A stretch of DNA of 64,000 nt from Candidatus Heimdallarchaeota archaeon (GCA_026702845.1 JADCLS010000020.1:46476-110475); one strand, 5' to 3'; shown: positions 46,558 through 56,698, counted from the stretch's first letter. Made by a program: numbers and translations. Notes: a model not told the origin generated them from the letters alone.

Positions 46558-46635
46558 GAAGTCAGATAATTGAAAATGGGATAATACACTTTCTACATGG
46601 ATAATGCTTTTTATGCATGTTGAAAAAATAAAACT

Positions 46636-47874
46636 ATGAGTAAAGTTGATGAGATAAAGAAACAATGTACTATGCTCTCAAAGGATTTGGATCTATATGA
46701 ACCCAATTTTGAGAGATCTGTAACTGGTTTGCTACCTGAAATCATCCATCATATGAATATCAAAATATCCTTACCTGATAATCTGATGAGAAATAAAGAT
46801 GTGGAGAAGAAATTTAGGGAGCTGTATCCAAATGGATTTGATCGGGTGATTCTCATCATAGCAGATGGCTTGGGGGTGGAGCATCTCTTGGAACATGGTG
46901 GATTATTAGCCAAGAATATCGAAGAACTAGGAACTGTAGCATCTACCGTATTTCCTACAATGACAAGTACAATCATGTCAAGTATCAGTTTTGCCACTTT
47001 ACCTCCTGGTCATGGAATTGTGGGTTACAATATTTACAACGAACATATTGATGATATATGGTCTGCTTTGGCTCTCAAGTACAAAAGAGGAGAGGAGGAA
47101 CGGTATGTTTTTGATGATTTTGAACCAGATAAACTCTTCAACGGAGTGTCATTAATAGAGTACATTAAAGAATATTCCAATCCTTTTGTAGCCCCTTCTA
47201 TGCTTGAAGAGCCTTCCCTAATGGAAATAATGATGAAAGATTACCCTCTAGCAAAGTATGATGATATTGAAGGTGCCATCACACTTGTAGCTAAACTTTC
47301 TTCACAGAAACCATTTACAGGGCTGTATTATCCCCTACCAGATAAATATGGCCATGAATTCGGTCCAGACTCTGAACAGTACAAGCAGAGTATTCAAGGA
47401 CTTGATATGATCATCTCCAAATTACTTGAATTACCTCACATCAATAATGATCGGACAGCAATCATCGTTACTGCTGATCATGGTCAATCAAAGGTAGATC
47501 ACTCCATTTCTCATTGGATGAGTAGGGAGAGATGGTCTGAAATACGACAAAAGGGGATTTTGTTATCCACCAGTGGTCGTGCAATTCACGCATATTGTGA
47601 TGCTGATAGTCATGATGAGGCCAGGAAACTATTAGAAGAAATGGCCGGTGATAAGGGTATTGTCATAGATAAAATGAAGGCCATGCAATTATCGGGGTTT
47701 GAGATCACGGATGGAGGATTTGATAAGAGAATCGGTGATTTCATGATGGTAATGAAAGAAGGATACCTCTATGATGTTCCAGAAAGAGTGGTGTTTGAGA
47801 GTGAGATGAAGTTACTAGGCCAACATGGTGGTCTTAGTTCTAAGGAATTATTTGTTCCTGTGGGGATATTCTGA
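46636..47874 (+). CDS. Type I phosphodiesterase / alkaline phosphatase-superfamily hydrolase
   Basis: Metal-binding motifs of the nucleotide pyrophosphatase/phosphodiesterase group are present: VILIIADGLG (first Asp), the nucleophile Thr in TVFPTMTST, YYPLPDKYGHEFGPDSEQ (Asp and His), and VTADHGQSKVDHSISH (Asp, His, late His). No signal peptide or membrane span is seen, so it acts in the cytoplasm or is not secreted by the usual route. Substrates of this group include nucleotides and phospholipid head groups; the exact one is unknown. A TATA-like CTTTTTATGC lies upstream. Confidence 0.88.
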   Translation: MSKVDEIKKQCTMLSKDLDLYEPNFERSVTGLLPEIIHHMNIKISLPDNLMRNKDVEKKFRELYPNGFDRVILIIADGLGVEHLLEHGGLLAKNIEELGTVASTVFPTMTSTIMSSISFATLPPGHGIVGYNIYNEHIDDIWSALALKYKRGEEERYVFDDFEPDKLFNGVSLIEYIKEYSNPFVAPSMLEEPSLMEIMMKDYPLAKYDDIEGAITLVAKLSSQKPFTGLYYPLPDKYGHEFGPDSEQYKQSIQGLDMIISKLLELPHINNDRTAIIVTADHGQSKVDHSISHWMSRERWSEIRQKGILLSTSGRAIHAYCDADSHDEARKLLEEMAGDKGIVIDKMKAMQLSGFEITDGGFDKRIGDFMMVMKEGYLYDVPERVVFESEMKLLGQHGGLSSKELFVPVGIF

Positions 47875-47924
47875 TTGATCGATTCATCTTTCCCAAATGC
47901 TCTGCGATCGATCGTGACTGTTTT

Positions 47925-47994
47925 CAGAAAGATTTGGAATAGTTTGCAGAAAGTTCTGGAATGAAAAATTACTTTTCAAAAAGTATTGGAATAG
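47925..47994. repeat. Three imperfect 18-base direct repeats
   Basis: CAGAAAGATTTGGAATAG (47925), CAGAAAGTTCTGGAATGA (47947) and CAAAAAGTATTGGAATAG (47977) share CAxAAAG-x3-TGGAAT. They lie in the 250-base gap between the phosphodiesterase gene and the start of the island, just after two GATCGATC-type palindromes. Spacing is unequal (22 and 30 bases). They may be regulator sites or remnants; nothing else is seen in the gap. Confidence 0.45.
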
Positions 47995-48124
47995 TGCTTG
48001 AATCAACAGTTTATTTAATTTTGAGGCTTGATTTATATTTATGCTACTTTAAGAAGTTGAAACCTAAAAAAAGGATTTACAATTTATGATTAATTACATA
48101 GATTTGCATATATCAACAAAATAG

Positions 48125-49297
48125 TTATGATCTCGCACTAATAGATAAAAGACGCCGATAGAAATTATTATAGATAATAAAATATGGATCTTTTAATGAT
48201 TTCTCATAATAATTGGTCAGCTCATCACTGAGTTCATTTATTTGGTCAAGTTGAAAATGATAATTAACAATTTCATCACAAATCCTTTCTTTATCTGCTT
48301 TCCTCATTGTATTGGGAAGTACATTGTGAACAGAGTTTTTGATCCATTTTTCCAGTGCATTCTTAGTATATTCTCTAGCTTCAGGATGTATATTTGTATC
48401 ATAACCAAATGATCCAACAATTTCATCATCTCTTTTATTTCTTGGTAATAGGTTCATTATTTCAAAATATTCTACTTCTCCATCGTCTGTTAAATATCTC
48501 CTTAATGTCATAATAAGATTACCAATAAAATAAGCAGGAGCTAATTTTTCTTTAAATTCGTATAATTTAAATTGATTTTCGTAGGTCACCTGAAAATCCC
48601 ATTCATCATTCCTAAAAAACAAATGATTCCCAATAGAAAGTAAATTAACAAGGAATTTACTTGTAGACCTCGTCCTTTCATTAAGATAGGTAGGATTAAA
48701 ATAAGAGGAATTAATAGCATTTTTTATAGCATTGTAAATATTTCTAGAGGTATTTTGAATTTCAAAACTAAATATACCAATAATTGGCAATTTATTTAAT
48801 TGAAAACTAATCTCTTGGTATGATTGATCTGTCCTAATTTTGCTGTTATAATGAAAATTGTATAGTAAAAGACCATTTCTATTCATTTTATCAATTGTTT
48901 CATTCAAGGTCATATAGTTTGATTTATCTATAATATTTGTTTTAACTTCTATAATAGCTCTTACTGATTGAATTGGAATGATAACAAAATCCCCATCTTT
49001 CAATAATACAGGATACTTTTTATCGTAGATAATAATATCAATTTGAGAGGATTGGATGCTCATTGGACCATGTGTGGGATGATTAAAGGATTGCACAAAA
49101 AATCCAGTACCGACAGCAAAATATTCTGGAAGAATTTTCTTAAGGTAATTTTTTAAAATTCGTTCCTTATGGCTACCATCTTCGCTCCAGTTTGCATCCC
49201 CGATCAAATTTCTTACTCTGTCTTTGACAGTTTCGAATTCTTTACCAATGGATTCATAAAAAGATTTAAACGAACCATAATCTATGTTTTCAACCAT
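48125..49297 (-). CDS. DUF6602-like protein with possible PD-(D/E)XK nuclease fold
   Basis: The N-terminal part GSHKERILKNYLKKILPEYF, then VGTGFF, SQIDIIIYDKKYPVLL and VRAIIEVKT matches the layout of DUF6602: a conserved Glu, an Asp in SQIDIIIYD and E-x-K in IEVKT, which together form a PD-(D/E)XK-type nuclease core. The C-terminal 200 residues are helical and unassigned. Members of this group are often near mobile or defence genes. It is the first gene of the AT-rich accessory region and stands alone, so its partner is not visible. Confidence 0.65.
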   Translation of the reverse strand: MVENIDYGSFKSFYESIGKEFETVKDRVRNLIGDANWSEDGSHKERILKNYLKKILPEYFAVGTGFFVQSFNHPTHGPMSIQSSQIDIIIYDKKYPVLLKDGDFVIIPIQSVRAIIEVKTNIIDKSNYMTLNETIDKMNRNGLLLYNFHYNSKIRTDQSYQEISFQLNKLPIIGIFSFEIQNTSRNIYNAIKNAINSSYFNPTYLNERTRSTSKFLVNLLSIGNHLFFRNDEWDFQVTYENQFKLYEFKEKLAPAYFIGNLIMTLRRYLTDDGEVEYFEIMNLLPRNKRDDEIVGSFGYDTNIHPEAREYTKNALEKWIKNSVHNVLPNTMRKADKERICDEIVNYHFQLDQINELSDELTNYYEKSLKDPYFIIYNNFYRRLLSISARS

Positions 49298-49491
49298 AAA
49301 ATATCAAATTACTTTTATGTTTAATATAATTCCATAGAAATTCAATCATATGTTGTATTAATGGAGAATTTTCGCAAATTTATCTAGTTGACTTTTATTT
49401 TCTTGTTTTAAAGTTTACACAAAATACGTAATTTAACTAAATTACACCATAAAGGTAATATTCTTTAAAATTGGATTAAGGATTGACCCTA

Positions 49492-50454
49492 ATGGATAGT
49501 TCCGAAAAATGGGTTTTAATTTCTGGTGGATTTGGATTAATTGGGTCCAATCTTGTTAAATACCTTTATCTAACTACAACTTGCAATTTTTTCATAATTG
49601 ACGACTTATCTTCTGGAAATATTGAAAATCTGAGAGAAATAAACTCAGATAAAAATCGAGTTATAGTATTAGTTGATAAGGTAGAAAACGTAACACAAGA
49701 GATTATTGACAAATATTCTCTAGAAATTTCGGTGGTTGTTCATTTTGCGAGTAGAGCAAGTCCAAAAGATTTTCATGATTTCCCGATTGACATTATGATG
49801 GCCAATTCAATGGGTACAAAGAATATGCTTGATATCGCTTTATCATATAAGGCACGTTTTATATTCGCATCCACTTCAGAGGTGTATGGAGATCCATTAG
49901 AGCATCCCCAGGATGAAACTTACAGAGGGAATGTATCACCAATTGGAATTAGATCTTGTTATGATGAGTCAAAAAGATTTTCAGAAGCACTAATAGATAC
50001 ATATAGAAGAAAATACAATCTAAAAACGTTAATCCTAAGAATATTCAATACTTATGGTGAAGAATTCAGAGAAAATGATGGAAGAGTTATACCTAATTTT
50101 TTATTTAATGCATTAAAAGATCAGAATTTAATCATTCATGGAAATGGAGAGCAAACTCGGAGTTTTTGTCATGTTAAAGATCTAGTAAAAGGAATATCAA
50201 AGATAATGAATGTTGAAAATGCATATGGAGAAATTTTCAACATAGGAAATCCTGAGGAAATTTCAATTAATGACCTAGCAAAATTAATTATATCAATTAC
50301 TGGATCAAAATCTGAATTAATTTTCAAGGAAATTGATGTTTTTGATCCCCGTAAAAGATTGCCAAATATTGAGAAAATTCAAAGGTATATTAATTGGAAA
50401 CCTAAAATAACTTTGAAAGAAGGGCTTAAATCAATATTAGAAAATATCCATTGA
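49492..50454 (+). CDS. UDP-glucuronate decarboxylase-like extended SDR
   Basis: The Rossmann motif ISGGFGLIGSNLVKYL opens the protein. The active site STSEVYGDPLEHPQDE and RSCYDESKRFSEALI (YxxxK) matches the UDP-xylose synthase (UXS) group, as does LRIFNTYGEEFRENDGRVIP. UXS makes UDP-xylose from UDP-glucuronate. I use the ATG at 49492; TTTAAAATT about 25 bases upstream would give a leaderless mRNA. It begins the glycan cluster and fits the nearby 4-epimerase remnant, which also acts on UDP-glucuronate. The call rests on motifs; other NDP-sugar decarboxylases are possible. Confidence 0.82.
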   Translation: MDSSEKWVLISGGFGLIGSNLVKYLYLTTTCNFFIIDDLSSGNIENLREINSDKNRVIVLVDKVENVTQEIIDKYSLEISVVVHFASRASPKDFHDFPIDIMMANSMGTKNMLDIALSYKARFIFASTSEVYGDPLEHPQDETYRGNVSPIGIRSCYDESKRFSEALIDTYRRKYNLKTLILRIFNTYGEEFRENDGRVIPNFLFNALKDQNLIIHGNGEQTRSFCHVKDLVKGISKIMNVENAYGEIFNIGNPEEISINDLAKLIISITGSKSELIFKEIDVFDPRKRLPNIEKIQRYINWKPKITLKEGLKSILENIH

Positions 50455-50554
50455 AATTCAGAGTTCTATTGGTTAAAATCTTTGTACGATACTTTTCTGA
50501 AATTATTATTCATCAAAAATGCATTGATTATTCTTATGGCATAAATAGGCATGA

Positions 50555-51544
50555 TTGATATATTCAATTGTGGGAAGTACCTATTGTCCATATTTATGGA
50601 AAGGAATAGCAATAGATCAACATATGAAAGTTTATTCCTGCTGTCTTATAAAACCAGGATTAATTGGTGATCTATCCATAGACACCTTTGATGATATTAT
50701 CAATGGAGAGAAAATAAAGTATTATCGAAGGGAATCTCTTTCTGGAACTCTGCATTGCTATTCAGATTGTAATCTTATAAATAAAATTGAGAAAAGATCT
50801 GTAAATTCCTTACATGTGGATGCTAAAGAAATATCATTTATTCACATTCATTTTGGTAATAAATGTAATATTCAATGTATTATGTGTGATCATCCTGCAA
50901 AATATAAAAATGAACCAGTAATCTTAGATCATCAAGTTTTAATTGATAAGGTAGACTTTTCAAATTTCAGAGATATCATAATACAGGGTGGAGAGCCTTT
51001 AAGTATCCGTGAAGGTCGAGATTTTATAATATTCCTTGTTCAAAATAAATATAAGTTCACACTTCTATCTAATGGTTTGCTAATAAATAATAGCATTGCA
51101 AAGAACATAGCTTTAGGTGCTGACAAAATAATAATTTCCCTAAATGCTGCGACACCCGATACCCATGAAAAAGTGAATGTTGGCTCTGATTTTGAGAAAG
51201 TCCTAGATAATATTCAATTACTCAGAAATTATCGAAATGAATTTTCTTCAAGTTTAATTATCATTGGTAGAATGACAATTACTGTACCTGCAGTGGAGGA
51301 GATCTCATTATTTATTAAAAATTATTCAAATTTTGGCTTTGATGAGATTAATTTTGGGTACGTTCGTGAAACAGTACCTCAATATCTTGATGAGAACCCT
51401 GAAATTAAATCAAAATTGATAGAGCAAATTGCAAGAGTGTTAAGTAATATTGAAGATTTAACAAAAATCGATTTCCTGAGATTAATTCAACTTGGACTTG
51501 TTAATATAGATGAAAAAGGCATAAAGCTTGGTTTTCTTGATTGA
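50555..51544 (+). CDS. Radical SAM protein with N-terminal SPASM-like cysteine region
   Basis: The iron-sulphur motif is KCNIQCIMCDHP (CX3CX2C), followed by IIIQGGEPLSIREG (the GGE segment) and LLSNGLLINNS, giving a standard radical SAM barrel. Unusually the Cys-rich auxiliary-cluster-like region lies before the core: YCPYLWKGIAIDQHMK, VYSCCL, and LHCYSDC. Such proteins modify peptides or sugars. The placement in a glycosyltransferase cluster points to sugar or lipid-linked glycan chemistry, or to a peptide that is glycosylated. The frame starts at TTG; GTG at 50570 is possible. It converges with the next radical SAM gene. Confidence 0.82.
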   Translation: MIYSIVGSTYCPYLWKGIAIDQHMKVYSCCLIKPGLIGDLSIDTFDDIINGEKIKYYRRESLSGTLHCYSDCNLINKIEKRSVNSLHVDAKEISFIHIHFGNKCNIQCIMCDHPAKYKNEPVILDHQVLIDKVDFSNFRDIIIQGGEPLSIREGRDFIIFLVQNKYKFTLLSNGLLINNSIAKNIALGADKIIISLNAATPDTHEKVNVGSDFEKVLDNIQLLRNYRNEFSSSLIIIGRMTITVPAVEEISLFIKNYSNFGFDEINFGYVRETVPQYLDENPEIKSKLIEQIARVLSNIEDLTKIDFLRLIQLGLVNIDEKGIKLGFLD

Positions 51545-51595
51545 TGAATTTAGGTTAAAAGTTGCTTGTATTTTGAAAATCAATCCGTTTCATAA

Positions 51596-52393
51596 TCATT
51601 TTGAGCTATTATTGTATTCTGAATATAATTGCACCCAAGTTCTAGATTTTAGTTCTCCATTGACAGGAATTCGTGTATTGATTGGTCGAAAGTTCCTAAA
51701 TGTGAAGTGTCCACACAATTTGCATAATTCCTTCATTTGTGATTGTAATTCTTTTCGATCCTGTGGTATTGATTGAAATCCAAGATTCTTCCCCAGTATT
51801 CTATCTATTGATGCACCAACCCCACAAGGGTAGAAACCGTTTTTTCCAAAACCAATTCCACAATATGCTGTAATCCAGCAACCGTTGGTGAAATCAGTTA
51901 GAATATATTTTCTCTCATCAACAGGAGCGAGATTAAAGGGTTCAAATTTTTGCTGAAATAGACCTGTTTTATTTGTATTATTGATTTTTATAACCTCTGG
52001 TACAGAATTTAATTTTCTCTTAACATAATCTCCATACCCGTTTGAAACCAATTCCAATTCAACTTCACTATCGTATTTGATTTTGTAATCAATCAAAATT
52101 TCTATGATTTTCTCAAAATCCGGATGCAAAGTAGGTTCTCCTCCTAAGATCCGAATTCGCTTCCACTTTTTATTGATACTTTTGGTTTCATCAAGTAGAT
52201 CTATTATCTGACCAACACTTACATGTTCTGTTGTAGGAGCTTGTCGGCATGACCTATCACAATTATAGCACTTTAGATTACATTGATAAGTTATATCAAT
52301 TTCAAGCATATTTAGTGAGGATTCAAACTGCTTTCCCAGGATTTTTGTTATGGGTTTTGAAATTCTTAATAGTGATATGATATTCCTCAACAA
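51596..52393 (-). CDS. Radical SAM protein with C-terminal SPASM-like cluster
   Basis: IDITYQCNLKCYNCDRSC carries CX3CX2C, followed by IRILGGEPTLHPDF and LVSNGYGDYVKR. Toward the end a second Cys set is seen (NGCWITAYCGIGFGKNGFYP, CGVG and CKLCGHF), which would hold an auxiliary cluster like SPASM/twitch proteins. The gene is 37 bases downstream of the kinase-glycosyltransferase fusion on the same strand, so the two are probably co-transcribed. The substrate is unknown. Confidence 0.82.
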   Translation of the reverse strand: MLRNIISLLRISKPITKILGKQFESSLNMLEIDITYQCNLKCYNCDRSCRQAPTTEHVSVGQIIDLLDETKSINKKWKRIRILGGEPTLHPDFEKIIEILIDYKIKYDSEVELELVSNGYGDYVKRKLNSVPEVIKINNTNKTGLFQQKFEPFNLAPVDERKYILTDFTNGCWITAYCGIGFGKNGFYPCGVGASIDRILGKNLGFQSIPQDRKELQSQMKELCKLCGHFTFRNFRPINTRIPVNGELKSRTWVQLYSEYNNSSK

Positions 52394-52430
52394 TTCACCT
52401 TTAACAAATAAGAAAATAAAATTTCTTGGA

Positions 52431-55400
52431 TTATCTCGTTTTTAGTTGATCAAAATCATTTATTGAGAGTATAGATCCAGATAGGTAAGGAATTTTCTCA
52501 AAATATATTGAATTAATTGCCCAAAGTAGAAGCCTGATTATATGATCATGAGTGATTATAACCATTAATTGATTTTCATGTTGATGGCTTGTTATTAGAT
52601 TTCTTAAATCACCAATATAATCAGAATAATTATCAATTATTTCAGGATCAATTTCATTATTTCTCCATCTGTTGTACAGATCTTCCCTTGAAAATTGATC
52701 ATAGAGATTATTCCATCTATTTTCATCCTTAATTGGTATTTGTCTTAATAACTTTGATGTAGACCCTGAAATTTCAGGTAGAAGGAATTTGGCAGTTTGA
52801 ATAGTTCGATCAGAATTACTGCTCAAGAGGTTTATTGTTAGATGACTGTTATGCAAGATTTTTGAGATTACCTGGCAATGTCTGATACCATTCTCAGATA
52901 GCTGACTGGTTCGATCCATTTCATTTGGATATTTTTCATTGAATGCATGATTTTTTTCAGCATGTCTGATAACAACAATTGGTTGGGAAATCTCTGATCT
53001 ATTATTGATCAAAAGTTGTATCATCTCGATAAATGGTATTAATTCAATAAATTTAGTTTTACGTAATGTTGAATAATTTGGTTTTTGAAGCATTGCTTCT
53101 TTTGTTTCTCTGGTTTTTTTGTAGTGATCTTCATTTCTTACATAAGTTGGTTGCCAAAAATAGAGTGGCCATTTGAAATAATGTTTGTTATTGGCCATTT
53201 CGATAATCGGGACCATATAAGTTAATTCTGTAAAGCGATCAATCCATTTTTCCTCATGTTTAAAATCCTCAATTGCTATTGAATCAAATAAATATTTCCG
53301 AAAAGTTCTGGGATGTAACCAAACATCTCCCATCCGTTTATTCCTTGGTTTTATCAAATTCGGTTCTAATTGGTAAATTCCCTTTTCATACCTTAATGTG
53401 TTTCCAATTGTTACCTCGACACCTTCTAAGTATTTGAGATATAAAATTTCTAGAAAATCATTTGTTAACAAGAAATCATCCATATCCAAAATGATAATTA
53501 CAGAATAAGGATTAACGCAGATATCATTTATTGCAGTACGCATATTGTATAGTATTCCAGTTCTATTATGGTTTTGATGAAAGTTCACATTATCTTTTCT
53601 ATAAGAGGAAAAGATATCCTTGATGTATCTGTAAATTGAATTTTCAGAAGAATCATCAATTATAATTGCACCCCAATCATTTCGTGTCTGATTTCTTATA
53701 GATTCCCAACACCTTTTGAATTTCGGAATACTAACATTTCTACCACTGATAACAAAAATAAAATTCTCTGATCGTTTTGGGTATAACCAGTCAGAAAATT
53801 GCCCTTCCAAATCAAATTTCCCTATTTGAATTGGGGGGATTGCTAATTGTTCAATTTTTTCTTTAACGATAAAATATTGATTTAAATCCGTTTTCCAAGT
53901 ATTTGGTGGATGAACATAAAATGAAAGGGAATTTCCTCCGCGTAATGAAGATAAACCATTGGCAATCTGATGCTGCTCAACAGATCGATACCAGCTCAAT
54001 GATAACCTCCGACTTGTAGGATCTAAACTGTTAGGAAATGGTTTCTGTTCATGGAATTTTTTGAGATCCAATAAACCGAACCTGACTTCTGGGACAAAGC
54101 CACCTTTTCCATCTCCACTATAAGGATTATTTTTTGATTTCTTCCCATGGAAAATGTTGAAACCAACTGAAAGTGCATTTTCATCATCTAATGCTGACAT
54201 CATATCATCAAGATAATCATGATTGATATCATTACGTCCAATAAATACGTCTACATCAAGTTGAAGAACATAAGCTCCTTCTGCCATATCAAAACCAAAT
54301 ACTTGAGGAGTAACTGGTATGTTATGGATAGAATGTGTTTCATTCGTTTTAACTCCAAACCATTGGAAATTTATTTTTTCTATTAAATTTGGATCTCTAG
54401 GAGAATAATAAACTTTGTCAATTAATCCGAATTTTAGTAATTTATCAAGGATTTGAATAGTTTTATCCTTATTGGGATTATTGAACTGCCTAAGAAATTC
54501 ACTTTCTTTTGTATCAACAACAACATATGTTTCAAAGTAAGATCTTGGATAATTAAGTTGATTTATGATATGTAAAATTTGTTTTTCAAGAATATCTGCA
54601 TCTTGATAACACACCTTGATCATCAATGATACTGGTTCCAAGGATCTTAATTCTGGTAGTTTTTCGATTTTAAAAATTGAGTATTCAAAATCAACAAGAT
54701 TATCTATCATAAAGAAAGAAGAAGATTCAGAAATTTCATTTAGAAAATAGCCTGTTTTACATAATTTTAGATTTAAATTGACTATTAGGTATTCAAGAAT
54801 ATTTTTTTCTAGATTGTAAATATTAGGAATGATTAGTTCAAAGTTTAGGGGTGGTATATTGGATTTCAGAATATCAAATAACCAATCAATTAAGCTCATT
54901 GAAAAGGATTCAAGTGAAAAGAAAATGATGGAATTATCTAACAATTTTGAAAATGAGCCTACATTAATCAGATCCCCCAAAATAATTGATTTTTTAGAAA
55001 TCTGATATTTTTCAAAAAGGAAATCAGTATCTTTAGGATTTCTTACAATGTAATCACTATCTGAATTTAATTTTAGATCTGGGTAGATTTTTAAAGGAGG
55101 AAACTTGGGCTTAGTAACAATATTTAATTTCCATAACTTTTTCCAAATATCATTAAAGAAATCATTGAAACCCTCCAAATTAGAACTTGTCCAAAATCTT
55201 CTTGTTTCTCTTGCCAAGGTACGGAAATTTGATTGTTTTCCATATTTTATCATAAGAAAAGTACGTTGCACCATTAAAACATAATCTTTCAAAGAAAGTG
55301 GTTTGATATCGTGTCCAAGATCGATTAAAACTAGGTTATTTTTCAAGTATACAAAATTGCTAGGTTTAATATCCCAACATACAATTCCATAATTATAACA

Positions 55401-55748
55401 TTCAACTAAAAAATCAATTAACTGGTTATCAGATTCACCTGTGTAGGGAGTGGATACAAAATAAGGATAAACAATCACAGGAAAAGAGATCAAATTTTCA
55501 TTATCGATGAGATCAAAGTATTCAATAATACTGACTATATGATTTGCATCCTCAAAACGATTAACCAGTGTGGAGAGGTAATTATGATATTTAGGATCCC
55601 AATTCGTAAAGACTTTGTAAACAAATTTATTGTCATGGAAGATATCAGATTCTGCACCATTGCCCAGATTGTAAAGATACTGTATCTTTCTTTGTTTTCG
55701 CAATAATTCTTTTACATCTGACGAAAGATGAGATGGATTCAATCCCAA
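52431..55748 (-). CDS. Four-domain fusion: kinase-like, two glycosyltransferases, histidine phosphatase
   Basis: A kinase-like domain spans about 20-215: glycine loop LGNGAESDIF, Lys in FVYKVF (about 45), catalytic IVCWDIKPSN (Asp about 126) and LIDLGHDI (Asp about 143). Residues 230-350 are unassigned. A first family-2 glycosyltransferase-like domain follows (about 373-615), with DxD in LQLDVDVFIG (498-500). The second (about 661-880) has IIIDDSSE and DxD in ILDMDDFL (755-757). The C-terminus (about 922-1105) is a histidine phosphatase: VIRHAEKN (His 929), SDRTIQTA (Arg 981) and IITHDHII (His 1067). No membrane span. I infer synthesis of a phosphorylated glycan or glycolipid, with the phosphate added or removed in one polypeptide. 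No such fusion is known to me. Confidence 0.85.
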   Translation of the reverse strand: MGLNPSHLSSDVKELLRKQRKIQYLYNLGNGAESDIFHDNKFVYKVFTNWDPKYHNYLSTLVNRFEDANHIVSIIEYFDLIDNENLISFPVIVYPYFVSTPYTGESDNQLIDFLVECYNYGIVCWDIKPSNFVYLKNNLVLIDLGHDIKPLSLKDYVLMVQRTFLMIKYGKQSNFRTLARETRRFWTSSNLEGFNDFFNDIWKKLWKLNIVTKPKFPPLKIYPDLKLNSDSDYIVRNPKDTDFLFEKYQISKKSIILGDLINVGSFSKLLDNSIIFFSLESFSMSLIDWLFDILKSNIPPLNFELIIPNIYNLEKNILEYLIVNLNLKLCKTGYFLNEISESSSFFMIDNLVDFEYSIFKIEKLPELRSLEPVSLMIKVCYQDADILEKQILHIINQLNYPRSYFETYVVVDTKESEFLRQFNNPNKDKTIQILDKLLKFGLIDKVYYSPRDPNLIEKINFQWFGVKTNETHSIHNIPVTPQVFGFDMAEGAYVLQLDVDVFIGRNDINHDYLDDMMSALDDENALSVGFNIFHGKKSKNNPYSGDGKGGFVPEVRFGLLDLKKFHEQKPFPNSLDPTSRRLSLSWYRSVEQHQIANGLSSLRGGNSLSFYVHPPNTWKTDLNQYFIVKEKIEQLAIPPIQIGKFDLEGQFSDWLYPKRSENFIFVISGRNVSIPKFKRCWESIRNQTRNDWGAIIIDDSSENSIYRYIKDIFSSYRKDNVNFHQNHNRTGILYNMRTAINDICVNPYSVIIILDMDDFLLTNDFLEILYLKYLEGVEVTIGNTLRYEKGIYQLEPNLIKPRNKRMGDVWLHPRTFRKYLFDSIAIEDFKHEEKWIDRFTELTYMVPIIEMANNKHYFKWPLYFWQPTYVRNEDHYKKTRETKEAMLQKPNYSTLRKTKFIELIPFIEMIQLLINNRSEISQPIVVIRHAEKNHAFNEKYPNEMDRTSQLSENGIRHCQVISKILHNSHLTINLLSSNSDRTIQTAKFLLPEISGSTSKLLRQIPIKDENRWNNLYDQFSREDLYNRWRNNEIDPEIIDNYSDYIGDLRNLITSHQHENQLMVIITHDHIIRLLLWAINSIYFEKIPYLSGSILSINDFDQLKTR

Positions 55749-55839
55749 TTTAATCCCTTGATCAAATGTTAATTAAAGAATTTATAAAATATAAGTAAAT
55801 TTGTGAGTATATTGCATTCCTTTAATTGAGGTTATCAGC

Positions 55840-56640
55840 TTGGGTGAGAGAGAACTTGAAATTAGCATTGTCATAAGATGTTGTGATGATTGGTCCGTAT
55901 TGAAATGCATTGAAAGTATTGATGAAAATGTAGATATTGTCGTATCTATGTGTTATAACCAAGAATTGGAAAAACAGATCCGTGAGTTCAGTAATAATGT
56001 ACAAATAGTAAACGTTCCTAAAGGAAATTTATCTATTACCTCGAACAGAGGTATGGATAAGGCAAAATTCCAGAAAGTAATTGATATTGATTCTGATACA
56101 ATTTTCATACCTGGAACTATTAATGAAATAGATGAATTACTAAATAACCATGAAGCAGTTAATGTAAAAATAGTTTTCGAACACAATGGAAAAGGGTTCT
56201 CTCGACTAGTAGCGTTAGCTAGACAATATGTCAATTCTAAAGATGTGTTTTTCACTCCAGGTATAGCATATCAGAAGGCCATTTTACCAAAAATTGGGAA
56301 TAAATTGTTTAATGAACAGGTTCCTTTTGCTGTTGATGCAGAATTGAACTTTCGAATTAATCAAAATCAAATCAATTACACAACTACAAAAGGTGGTATA
56401 ACACATAAAGAAGAAAAAGTAAGTCATGATCTAAAATCTGCATTCAGGATCGGAAAAGGATGTAGATTAGGTAAATTACAACTAAACAAAGAAAACCTAC
56501 AGATTATTCCTTTAAAAGTTGTGAGATTTAGTGATTACAAGGAGATTATCAAGACACTTGGATTAAAAGTACTAATCTACCAAATGGTATGGGATTGCTT
56601 CTTTTACACAGGCTATTTCATTCAGACAATTAAAAAATAG
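55840..56640 (+). CDS. Glycosyltransferase family 2-like protein
   Basis: The start EISIVIRCCDDWSVLKCIES is a family-2-like N-terminal strand and helix. The metal and donor site is VIDIDSDTIFIPG (DxD). A later segment (YTTTKGGITHKEEKVSHDLK) fits the acceptor side. It starts with TTG, opposite to the fusion gene, and shares the promoter gap with it. At 266 residues it is a single-domain enzyme without membrane spans. Donor and acceptor are unknown. Confidence 0.75.
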   Translation: MGERELEISIVIRCCDDWSVLKCIESIDENVDIVVSMCYNQELEKQIREFSNNVQIVNVPKGNLSITSNRGMDKAKFQKVIDIDSDTIFIPGTINEIDELLNNHEAVNVKIVFEHNGKGFSRLVALARQYVNSKDVFFTPGIAYQKAILPKIGNKLFNEQVPFAVDAELNFRINQNQINYTTTKGGITHKEEKVSHDLKSAFRIGKGCRLGKLQLNKENLQIIPLKVVRFSDYKEIIKTLGLKVLIYQMVWDCFFYTGYFIQTIKK

Positions 56641-56698
56641 ACATTTTGTTTAAAGTCGATGATAACAGTAAATAATCCAGTATTGAATTTGTAAATTA

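Noticed and set aside
47925..47994. A short repeat set considered as a CRISPR array
   Set aside because: Only three imperfect 18-base repeats with 4- and 12-base spacers; no cas genes and wrong geometry.
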